A program made the translations under genes and the position numbers. This document shows, piece after piece, positions 10,335-22,100 of a DNA stretch of 64,000 nt. The DNA comes from Liriodendron chinense (lineage: Eukaryota > Streptophyta > Magnoliopsida > Magnoliales > Magnoliaceae). The DNA is taken from contig ML058408.1 in assembly GCA_003013855.2 (NCBI GenBank), positions 7,727,356 through 7,791,355 of the forward strand, given 5' to 3'. The notes below the pieces were generated by a model. That model ran no database searches. It was not told where the DNA came from and worked only from the letters and a program-made list of their open reading frames with translations. Within the stretch, counting starts at the first letter, position 1; every line of letters begins with the position of its first letter.

Positions 10335-11540
10335 CGTTATTGCAAAACCTTTTGATCCATCTAATGATTCTGCTTGACTTTATGCTTTTGGACGAGTTGG
10401 AATTAATCTCCTAGTCTGATGGAGGTATAGAGTAGTTAGGATTAAGAGTTGGTTGCTTTTGTTTATTTTTCATAGGTTTATTAGAAGGAGGAAGAATTCC
10501 ACTTTTCACTCTCTCAGCTACTCTCATTCCTCACTCCCTTTTATTTTCAAATCGCTCTCATGTTTTGCTCATTGCACATCTTTTACATTGAGGACAATGC
10601 AAGATTTGGTTGGGGGGTGTAGGATCACTTGGATGAATCTATCATTTTGTAACATTTCGAGCAATTATGTAGAAATTTTTTGATTTTTCAAAAATTCAAA
10701 ACTCTTTTGGAAAACTTTGTTTCTATGCATTCAAGATGATATGAGCATAAGAGGAGGAGATATGAAGTGTATGAGGTTGTAAGTCTTGAACTTCTCATAG
10801 CATAATGGTTTTATATGTGAATTCCCCTAGTTATGTGATTAATAGACAATTTGAACACTCTTACACCTAGTTCACATTACACGATTTTCATGAGTTGAAA
10901 GGATTATGTGATTTGTGGATTAGTTAGACTTTGATTTAAGGTGTGGAGAAACCAAGCCAGGGTACTTTATCCATCCTTGTCCATGGGAAAATTACGAAAG
11001 ATATGGATTTCTAAAAATCCTATCTACTTTAAAAGAAAAAGGAAAATGAAGGATGAAACTGGGAATGATGGAAAAATTGTGGAAAATTTCGATTAGGGCT
11101 ACCTATTACCAACCGGGGGATGGTCTACCCGTAACCAAATCCGAAAATGAGATGTAGTGTGAAAGCCGTCGGAAGGACAGTAAGGCAAATTCCTGTCATT
11201 GGCTTGTTGTTGCTCTTTATACCTTGAGATCTATAGTCTAGTTCATCTGTGAAGAAGATAATCCTGGAAAAACATGAGATGAACTTTCATAATGCACACT
11301 AGGTTGAATTTGTTCAAGTTCTTCTATTTATCAACCAATCAGTGGGAATTTCATATGGACACTTATTATGTTTTGAGGATTTACGGTTTCAACATCTATC
11401 ACCTAATTTTTCTGAAACTTACACCTGTGCGGCTTGGAATGTATAGAAGAATAGTTTCTGAAGGAGAGTTGGGTTTTGAAGAATGGAATTGGTTTCACGC
11501 ATGTTTTGCTCAGGACTAGCAAAATGCTGGTTGGGGGGTG
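10335..11540 (+). other. Long 3' untranslated region with polypurine tract
   Basis: About 1.2 kb without a supportable gene. It carries ACATTGAGGACAATGC and GGTTGGGGGGTG near 10585-10620. A second copy of GGTTGGGGGGTG at 11529-11540 directly abuts the LTR and is the likely polypurine tract priming plus-strand DNA. Just upstream, TTTTGCT and AGCAAAA (11504-11510 and 11518-11524) form a perfect 7-bp stem. ORFs at 10453 and 11292 show no family features. Confidence 0.75.
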
Positions 11541-11781
11541 TGTTGAGCTCTTAATTGTGTATATTCTAACCCCAAATTATCACTCATTATGCAAGGTTTT
11601 CATGAATTAATGACTAATCTAGTATATGTTTTGTGATTGCAGGAATGAGAGTGGACTTCACCCAATAGGAGACCAAAAGGGTCTACTTAGGAGCTTTGAA
11701 TGAAGGCCCAAGGTGGACCAAAGAAGAAAGAAGAAAGAGGGAGAGAAGAAAAGAAAAAAAAGAAGAAAATGTTCAAGGGCC

Positions 11782-12052
11782 GACCGGTCCAGACCGGTCG
11801 GCCGACCTGCTGGCCCATGTGAAGCATACAGGACAAGGGACCAGTTGGTCCGACCGGTCCTGATCGGTCGGCCAATAGGTCGGTGCACTCTGAGAACTCC
11901 GTGGATAGAAAAGCAAGCTGGTCCGACCGGTCTTGACCGGTTGCCATCAATTCAGGAACCCTCCAGCAGCTCTGGACTGTCAAACAGAGAGCTCTGACCA
12001 GTCGTGACTGGTCGGCCATCCCAATCCGACCGGTCCAGACCGGTCGGCCATG
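11782..12052 (+). repeat. GACCGGTC palindrome cluster in LTR U3
   Basis: Four pairs of the 8-bp palindrome GACCGGTC or close variants occur, each pair separated by 2-3 bp (pattern GACCGGTCcaGACCGGTCGG) and spaced about 75-85 bp apart. A single pair occurs in the LTR at 2579-2600. Inverted copies occur in the LTR fragment at 24343-24535. Confidence 0.8.
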
Positions 12053-12153
12053 CATTCAAACAACAACTTTCCTATTTGGGCGCCGGATTTCTCTGCACAT
12101 TGCGTAAGCTTACGCAAATTTGAGAAGATTCTGATGCTGCAGAGCCTCCCCAC

Positions 12154-12161
12154 TATAAAAG
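12154..12161 (+). promoter_or_regulatory. LTR TATA box (TATAAAAG)
   Basis: CCCCACTATAAAAGGACATC lies about 100 bp after the GACCGGTC cluster, at the position equivalent to the TATA box at 3380. The leader hairpin follows about 160 bp later (12318-12339). Confidence 0.7.
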
Positions 12162-12317
12162 GACATCTAGGGATCGTTCCTAGGGTATCTTAGAAAGGTT
12201 TAAGCACAGTGGGAGGCGGCAGAAGTGGATTTCGGAGTTCCACAACTCCTAGTTTGCTTTCTCATTTTTATGTTTTTCTTAGTTGTTTCATGTTTCCTTG
12301 GATCATGAACGGCTAAA

Positions 12318-12339
12318 CCTCTTAGCCCTAGCTAAGAGG
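12318..12339 (+). other. Conserved hairpin in the LTR leader
   Basis: CCTCTTAGC and GCTAAGAGG form a 9-bp stem with a CCTA loop. The stem is the same as at 3533-3552 but the loop differs, which is consistent with selection on the stem. Confidence 0.55.
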
Positions 12340-13118
12340 TGAAGCTTGTAGTGAATCTAAGATGTTTCAATTTGTTTAAATTGGTTTTAAGATTGGATTT
12401 CATGCTTATGAACAATGGTTTGAACAAGTTCTAAGTAGTTTTTCTTAGTCTTATGATGACTCATGGATGTTTGGAAGAAGTGCTTGAGTTCTTAATTGTT
12501 GTGAACTAATCTAGACCTGTATGATTCGAGGAATTGGAGTACGCTCTAGTACTATGATCTTCATGTGGGAACTTCCTACCAAAGTTCTACTTTTCTGGAT
12601 TTCTGTAGTATGTATGGGACTGTGTATGTGATTTGAATCAAGTTCAAATCATAATCTAGCTTTGTCTTGTGACAGGACTTAATGATGGTTATGATTGTGG
12701 ACTTAATCGATTGGAATTGGGACTGACCTATGTAATTGAGCATGCTCATCCTAGCTTGCATTGAGTGAATCATATACATTGTTCATACATATGACAGGTT
12801 GTTTGGTTTAACTACTCTATCATCCGACTAGATAGATCTTAATTTCGATTCTAGTTGAGAAAGTGCGAAACCATAGCGAATTGAGCATCAAGGATTGCTA
12901 CAAGTGGATCCTTGAACCCCTAATCCCTTTTTATTAATTGATTACTTCAGTTTAGTTTAAAGTTACTATTTACATTAATCATCTCAAATCTGGTTGTTAG
13001 CTTGTCAATAGAAACTATTGGAAGTGTTTTGTGAATTCCTACATAAGTCCCTATGGATCGACCTCGGTCTTACCGAGATTATTACTACATCGCAACCCTA
13101 CACTTGGGGAAGCGAACA

Positions 13119-16100
13119 ACCCCATCTCGTTCATTTGATAGGTCGATGATAGCACACTCAATTATATCATCCAAGCCTCTCTCCAATCTAATTAAGATTC
13201 GCAACTGTTGGGGCTCAAATTTGCACCCATGATAAAACAGTATGTAGTGGACCATCTACAATGATTTGGATCGATTTCAAGATCAGGAATACATGAAAAA
13301 CACCAGCGTAATCCTAACCAACGCATTTATGATCAAAACTCGCAAATGTAGTTTCAGAGTGAAACTGGAGATGATTGTTGTGGCCAAATAATCCAAAATA
13401 ATCTAAAACCCTTAACCTACAAGTTTCAAAGTTGCGCGGTGCATATCTTTACCTGCGTACCTAGAAATGCGTTTGAACCTTATCCGGATCTGACCAAAAG
13501 GGTTCGAAAGCCTACAGGTACCATTTCAGAGGAGAACTGGACATGCGTATTGCTGCCAAAAGATTCGTAACGCCCAAAAATTCTTAACTCGCAAGTTTGA
13601 AAGTCTTGCGGTGCGTATTTCCATGTGCGCGATTCCCGGAATAATGTTAATATACGAAGAGCTGACCTGGAGGCTCTAAATTAGGATGGAATTACCAAAA
13701 TTCATAACATTTGGACACCTGCACCCCATCCCGTTCATTAGATAAGTCGGTGATAGCACACTCAATTGTATCGGCCAAGCCTCTTTCCAATCTATTTGAG
13801 ATTCACAATTGTCGGGGCTTAAATTTGCACCCATGATAAAACAGTATGTAGCGGTTCATCTACGACGATTTGGATCGATTTCAAGATCAGGAATACCCGA
13901 AAAACACCACCGCAACCCTAACCCGCGCAGTTGTGACCAAAACCTGCAAATGTCATTTCGGAGTGAAACAAGACATGTATATTGCCGCCAAATAATCCGA
14001 AATGCCCTAAAACCCTTACCCTACAAGTTTCAAAGTCACGCGATACATATCTTTACCTGCGTTGCTCGAAATGCATTTGACCCTTGTCCAGAGCTGACTG
14101 AAAGGGTCCAAAAGCTTACAGGTACCATTTCAAAACGGAACTGGACATGCGTATTGCTGCCAAATGATCCAGAACCCCCAAAAATACTTACCTCACAACT
14201 TTGAAAGTCTTGCGGCACGTATTTCTATGTGCGCGCTTCTCGGAACAACGTTAATATATGAATAACAAACCCAGAGGCTTCAAATTAGGAAGGAATTACC
14301 AAAATTCGTAACATCTGGACCTTTGCACACCATCCCGTTCATTTAATAGGTCGATGATAGCACACTCAATTATATCGGGCAAGCCTCTTTCCAATCTAAT
14401 TTAGATTCACAACTGTTGGGGCTCACATTTGTACCCATGATAAAACAGTATGTAGTGATCCATCTACGATGATTTGGATCGATTTCAAGATAAGATATAC
14501 CCGGAAAAACACCAGCGCAACCCTAACCCGCACAGTTATGACCAAAACCCACAAATGTTGTTCCGGAGCGAAACTGAACATGCGTATTGCCGCCAAATTA
14601 TCCGAAATACCCTAAAATCCTTAACCTACAAGTTTCAGGGTCGCGCGGTGCATATATCTACCTGTGCACCTCGAAATGCGTGTGACCCTTGTCCGGAGCT
14701 GACCGAAACGGTCCGAAAGGCTACTGGTACCATTTCAGAGCGAAACTTGACATGCGTATTGGCTGCCAAATGATCCGTAACGCCTAAAAATTCTTAACTC
14801 GCAAGTTTGAAAGTCTTGCGGTGCGTATTTCCATGTGCGTGCTTTCCGAAACAACGTTCCTAAACGAAGAGCCAACCCGGAAGCTTCAAATTAGGAAGGA
14901 ATTACCAAAAGTCGTAACACCTGGACCTCTGCATCCCATCCCGTTCATACGATAGGTCGATGATAACACACTCAATTGTATCGGCCAAGCCTCTTTCCAA
15001 TCTAATTGAGATTCGCAACTGTTAGGGCTCAAATTTGTTCTCAAGATAAAACAGAATGTAGCGGTCCATTTACGACAATTTAGATCGATTTCAAGTTCAG
15101 GAATACCCGAAAAAAATTACGGAACCCTAACCCATGTAGTTGTGACCAAAACCTGCAAATGTCATTTCGGAGCCGAACTAAACATGAGTATTGCCGCCAA
15201 ATAATCTGAAACACTCTAAAACTTTTAACCTACATGTTTCAAAGTCGTGCGATACATATCTTTAACTGCGCACCATGAAATGCATTTGACCCTTGTCCGG
15301 AGCCGACAGAAAGGGTCCGAAATCTTACAAGTACCATTTCAGAGTGGAACTGGAAATGCGTATTGCAGCCAAATGATTCGGAACGCCTAAAAATACTTAA
15401 CTCAAAACTTTGAAAGTCCTGCGATGCGTATTTCCATGTGCGCGCTTCTCGGGACAACGTTAATATATGAAGAGCCAAGCCGGAGGCTCCAAATTATAAG
15501 GAATTACCAAAATTCATAACATCTGGACATCTGCACCCCATCCCGTTGATTAGATAAGTCGGTGATAGCATACTCAATTGTATCGGCCAAGCCTCTTTTT
15601 CCAATCTATTTGAGATTCACAACTGTCGGGGCTTAAATTTGCACCCATGATAAAACAGTATGTAGCGGTTCATCTAAGACGATTTGGATCGATTTCAAGA
15701 TCAGGAATACCCGAAAAACACCAGCGCAACCTTAACCCGTGCAGTTGTGACCAAAACCTGCAAATGTCATTTCGGAGCAGAATTGGACATGAGTATCGTC
15801 TCCAAATAATCTGAAATACTCCAAAACCCTTAACCTACAAGTTTCAAAGTCGCGTGATGCATATCTTTACCTGCGCACCATGAAATGCATTTGACCTTTG
15901 ACCGGAGCCGACCGAAAGGGTCCGAAAGCTTACAGGTACCATTTCAGAGCGGAACTGAAAATGTGTATTGCTGCCAAATGATCCGGAAGGGCCAAAAATA
16001 CTTAACTCAAAACTTTAAAAGTCTTGCGGTGCGTATTTCCATGTGCGCGCTTCTCCGAACAACGTTAATATATGAAGAACCAAGACGGAGGCTCCAAATT

Positions 16101-19100
16101 AGGATGGAATTACCAAAATTCAGAACATCTGGACATCTGCACCCCATCCCGTTCATTAGATAAGTCGGTGATAACACACTCAATTGTATCGGCCAAGCCT
16201 CTTTCCAATCTAATTGCGATTCACAACTGTTGGGGCTCAAATTTGCACCCATGATAAAACGGTATGTAGCGGTTCATCTACGGCGATTTGGATCGATTTC
16301 AAGATCAGGAATACCCGAAAAACACCAGAGCAATGCTAACCCACGCAGTCATGACCAAAACCTCCAAATGTCGTCCTGGAGCAAAACTGGACATGCGGAT
16401 TGCCGCCAAATAATCCGAAATACCCTAAAACCCTTAACCTACAAGTTTCAAATTCGCGCGGTGCATATCTTTACCTGCGCACTTCGAAATGTGTTCGACC
16501 CTTTTTTCTAGCTGATCGAAAGGGTTCGAAAGCCTACAGGTACCATTTTAGAGCAGAACTGGACATGCGTATTGCTGCCAAATGATTTGTAACGCTCAAA
16601 AATTCTTAACTCGCAAGGTTGGAAGTCTTGTGGTGCATATTTCCATGTGCGCGCTTCCTGGAACAACGTTAATATATGAAGAGCTGACCCGGAGGGTCCA
16701 AATTAGGAAGGAATTACCAAAATTCGTAACATCTAGACATCTGCGCCCCATCCCATTCATAATGTAGGTCGATGATAGCACACTCAATTGTCTCGGGCAA
16801 GCCTCTTTCCAATCAAATTTAAATTCACAACTGTTGGGGCTCAAATTTGCACCCATGATAAAATAGTATGTAATGATCCATCTACGATGATTTGGATTGA
16901 TTGCAAGATAAAATATACCAGGAAAAACACCGGCGCAACCCTAACCTGCGCAGTTGTGACCAAAACCCACATATGTCGTTCCGGAGTGAAACTGGACATG
17001 CGTATTGCCGCCAAATAATCCGAAATACCCTAAAAACCTTAACCTGCAAGTTTCAGGGTCGCGCGGTGCATACAGTTACCTGTGCACTTTGAAATGCATG
17101 TGACCCTTGTTCGGAGCTGAACGAAACGGTCCAAAAGGCTACGGGTACCATTTCAGAGCTAAACTTGACATGCGTTTTGGCTACCAAATGATCCGTAACG
17201 CCCGAAAATGCTTAACTCGCAAGTTTAAAAGTCTTGTGGTGCATATTTCCATGTACGTGCTTTCGGAAACAACATTCCTATATGAAGAGCCGACCCGGAA
17301 GCTCCAAATTATAAAGCAATTACCAAAAGTCGTAACATCTGGATCTCTGCATCCCATCGCGTTCATAAGATAGGTCGATGATAACACACTCAATTGTATC
17401 GGCCAAGCCTCTTTCCAATGTAATTGAGATTTGCAACTGTTAGGGATCAAATTTGCTCCCAAGATAAAACAGTATGTAGCGGTCCATTTACGACAATTTG
17501 GATAGATTTCAAGATCAGGAATACCCGAAAAACACCAGCGGAACCCTAACCCGTGCAGTTGTGACCAAAACCTGCAAATGTCATTTCGGAGCGGAACTGG
17601 ACATGAGTATTGCCGCCAAATAATCTGAGATACTCTAAAACCCTTAACCTATAGTTTCAAAGTCGCGCGCACGATACATATGTTTACCTGTGCACCACGA
17701 AATGCACTTGACCCTTGTCCGGAGCTGACCGAAAGGGTCCGAAAGCTTACAGGTACCATTTCAGAGACGAATTGGAAATGCGTATTGTTGCCAAATGATC
17801 CGGAAAGCCTAAAAATACTTAACTCAAAACTTTGAAAGTCTTGCAGTGCATATTTCCATGTGCACGCTTCCCGAAACAACGTTTATATATGAAGAGCCAA
17901 GCCGGAGGCTCCAAATTAGGAAGAAATTACCAAAATTCATAACATCTAGACATCTGCACCCCATCCCCTTCATTAGATAAGTCGGTGAAAGCACACTCAA
18001 TTGTATCGGCCAAGCCTCTTTCCAATCTAATTGCGATTCACAACTATTGAGGTTCAAATTTCCACCCATGATAAAACAGTATGTAGCGGTTCATCTAGGA
18101 CGATTTGGAGCGATTTCAAGATTAGGAATACCCGAAAAACACCCGCGCAATCTTAACCCATGCAGTTGTGACCAAAACCTGCAAATGTCATTTCAGAGCG
18201 GAACTGGACATGAGTATTGCTGCCAAATAATCTTTAATACTCCAAAACCCTTAACCTACAAGTTTCAAGGTCGCGCGATGCATATCTTTACCTGCGCACC
18301 ACGAAATGCATTTGACCCTTATTCGTAGCCGACCGAAAGGGTCCGAAAGCTTACAGGTACCATTTCAGAGCGGAACTAGAAATGCATATTGCTGCTAAAT
18401 GATCCGGAACGCCCAAAAATACTTAACTCAAAACTTTGAAAGTCTTGCGGAGCGTATTTCCATGTGCGCGCTTCCCCGAACAACGTTAATATAAAACCCT
18501 TAACCTACAAGTTTTAAAATCGCGCGATGCAAATCTTTACCTACGCACGACGAAATGCATTTGACCCTTGTCCGGAGCCGACTGAAAGGTTCTAAAAGCT
18601 TACAGGTACCATTTCAGAGTGGAATTGGAAATGTGTATTACTGCCAAATGATCCGGAACGCCCAAAAATACTTAACTCAAAACTTTAAAATTCTTGCGGT
18701 GCATATTTCCATGTGGGCGCTTCCCCGAACAACATTAATACAAAACCCTTAACCTACAAGTTTCAAAGTCGCGCGATGCATATCCTTACCTGCGCACCAC
18801 AAAATGCATTTGACCCTTGTCCGGAGCCAACCGAAAGGGTCCAGAAGCTTATAGGTACCATTTCAGAGCGGAACTGGAAATGCGTGTTGATGCCAAATGA
18901 TCCGGAACTGCCCAAAAATACTTAACTCAAAACTTTAAAAGTCTTGCGGTGTGTATTTCCATGTGCGCGCTTCCCCGAACAATGTTAATATATGAAGAGC
19001 CCATCCGGATGCTCCAAATTAGAAAGGAATTACCAAAATTCATAACATCTGGACATCTGCACCCCGTCCCGTTCATTAATTAAGTCGGTGATAGCACATT

Positions 19101-22100
19101 CAATTGTATCGGCCAAGCCTCTTTCCAATTTAATTGCGATTCACAACTATTGGCGCTCAAATTGGCACCCATGATAAAACAGTATGTAGCGATCCATCTA
19201 CGACAATTACAATCGATTTCAAGATCAGGAATACCCGAAAAACACCAGCGCGACCCTAACCCGCGCAATTGTGAACAAAACCTACAAATGTCATTTTGGA
19301 GTGGAACTGGCCATGCGTAATGCCACCAAATAATCCGAAATACCCAAAAACCCTTAACCTACAAGTTTCAAAATCGCGCGGTGCATATCTTTACCTGCGC
19401 ACCTCGAAATGCGTTTGACCCCTGTCCGGAGCTAACCAAAAGGGTCCGAAAGCCTACTGGTACCATTTCAGAGTGAAACTGGACATAAGTATTGCTGCCA
19501 AATGATCCGAAATGCCCAAAAATGCTTAACTAACAAGTTTGAAAGTCTTGCGGTGTGTATTTTCATGTGCGCGCTCCCCAGAACAACGTTAATATACGAA
19601 GAACCAACCCGGAGGCTCCAAATTAGGAAGGAATTACCAAAATTTCTAACATCTGGACCTCTGCACCCCATCCCGTTAATAAGATAGGTCGATGATAACA
19701 CACTCAATTGTATCGGCCAAGCCTCTTTCCAATCTAATTGAGATTCAAAACTGTTGGGGCTCAAATTTGCACCCATGATAAAACAGTATTTACCGATCCA
19801 TCTACGACGATTTGGATTGATTTCAAGTTCAGGAATACCTGAAAAACGCCAGCGCCACCCTAATTCGCGCAGTTGAGAACGAACCTGCAAATGTCGTTTC
19901 GCAACGAAACTGGACATGCATATTGCCGCCAAATAATTCGAATTACCCTAAATCCCTTAACCTACAAGTTTCAAAGTCTCGTGATGCATATCTTTACCTA
20001 CGCACCTCGAAATGCATTTGACCATTGTTTGGAGCTGACTGAAAGGGTCCGAAAGCTTACATGTACCATTTCAGAGCAAAACTGGACATGCATATTGTTG
20101 TCAAATGATCCAGAACACCCAAAAATGCTTAACTCACAACTTTGAAAGTCTTATGGTGCATATTTCGATGTGCGCAATTCCCGGAACAATGTTCATATAT
20201 GAAGAGCCAACTCAAAGGTTCTGAATTGGGAAGGAATTTCCAAAAGTCGTAACATCTGGACCTTTGCACCCTATCCCATTCATTTGATAAGTCGATGATA
20301 GCACACTCAATTGTATCGGGCAAGCCTCTTTCCAATCTAATTTAGATTCACAACTGTTGGGGCTCAAATTTGTACCCATGATAAAACAATATGTAGCAAT
20401 CTATCTACGATGATTTGGATTGATTTCAAGATCAGGAATACCCAAAAAAACAACAGCGCAACCCTAACCCGCGCGGTGTGACCAAAACGAACAAATGTCG
20501 TTTCAAAGCGAAACTATACAAGCGTATTGCCGCCTAATAATTCAAAATTCCCTAACACCCTTATCCTGCAAGTTTTAAAGTCACGCGGTGCATATCTTTA
20601 CCTGCGCACCTCGAAATGCTTTTGGCCCTTGTCCAGAGCTGACCGAAAGGGTCTGAAAGCCTACAGCTACCATTTGAGAGCGGAATTGGACATGTGTATT
20701 GCTGCCAAACAATTCGGAACGCCCAAAAATGCTTAACTCATAAGTTTGAAAGTCTTACAGTGCGTATTTCCATGTGCGCGGTTTTCGGAACAACGTTCCT
20801 ATAGGAAGAGCCAACCCGAAGGCTCAAAATTAAGAAGGAATTATCAAAATTTGTAACATCTGGACCTCTACACCCCATCCCGTTCATTTGATAGGTCGAT
20901 GATAGCACACTCAATTATATCGGCCAAGCCTCTCTCCAATCTAATTGAAATTCGCAATTGTTGGGGCTCAAATATGCACCCATGATAAAACCGTATGTAG
21001 CGGACCATCTAGGATGATTTTGATTGATTTCAAGATCAGTAATACACAAAAAACACCAGCGTAACCCTAACCCGCGCAATTGTGACCAAAACAAGCAAAT
21101 GTAGTTTCGGTGCGAAACTGGAGATGATTATTGTGGCCAAATAATCCGAAATACCCTAAAACCTTTAACCTGCAAGTTTCAAAGTCGCGCGGTGCATATC
21201 TTTACCTGCGCACCTCGAAAGGCTTTTGACCTTTGTCCGGAGCTGACTGAAAGGGTCTGAAAGCCTACAGCGTTACTATACGAAGAGCAGAGCCAAAGGC
21301 TCCAAAATAGGAAGGAATTACCAAAATTCGTAACATCTGGGCCTCTGCACCCCATCCCGTTCATTAGATAAATAGGTGATAGGACACTCAATTGTTTCGG
21401 CCAAGCCTCTTTCCAATCTAATTGCGATTCACAACTATTGGGGTTCAAATTTGCACCCATGATAAAACAGTATGTAGCGGTTCATCTACGGCGATTTGGA
21501 TCGATTTCAAGATCAGTAACACCCGAAAAACACCATCGCAATGCTAACCCGCGCAATTGTGAACAAAACCTGCAAATGTCGTTTCAGAGTAGAACTGGCC
21601 ATGCGCAATGCCGCCAAATAATTCGAAATACCAAAAAACCCTTAACCTACAAGTTTCAAAATCGCCCGGTGCATATCTTTACCTGCGCACCTCGAAATGC
21701 ATTTGACCCCTGTCCGGAGCTGACCAAAAGGGTCCGAAAGCCTACAGGTACCATTTCAGAGAGGAATTGGACATGCGTATTGCTGCCAAATGATCTGAAA
21801 CGACCAAAAATGCTTAACTAACAAGTTTAAAAGTCTTACGGTGCATATTTTCATGTGCGCGCTTCCCGGAACAACGTTAATATACGAAGAGTCAACCCAG
21901 AGGCTCCAAATTAGGAAGAATTACCAAAATTCCTAACATCCGGACTTCTACACCCCATCCCGTTCATAAGATAGGTTGATGATAGCACACTCAATTGTAT
22001 CGGTCGAGCCTCTTTCCAATCTAATTGAGATTCACAACTGTTAGGGCTCAAATTTGCACCCATAATAAACCTGTATGTAGCGTTCCACATACGACGATTT

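Larger units (their letters stand above)
11541..13118 (+). mobile_element. 3' LTR of the gag-pro Athila-like element, about 1.58 kb
   Basis: It begins TGTTGAGCTCTTAATTG directly after the polypurine tract and ends GGGGAAGCGAACA. It contains a block of GACCGGTC pairs, a TATA box and the conserved leader hairpin. Its last 425 bp match the 5' LTR remnant at 6519-6943. Satellite sequence starts at the next base, so the element probably inserted into, or recombined with, the satellite array. The 5' flank is rearranged, so no target duplication can be tested. Confidence 0.92.

Noticed and set aside
11658..12055. ORFs on both strands over the GACCGGTC cluster
   Set aside because: They arise from the palindromic repeats within the LTR and have no protein features.
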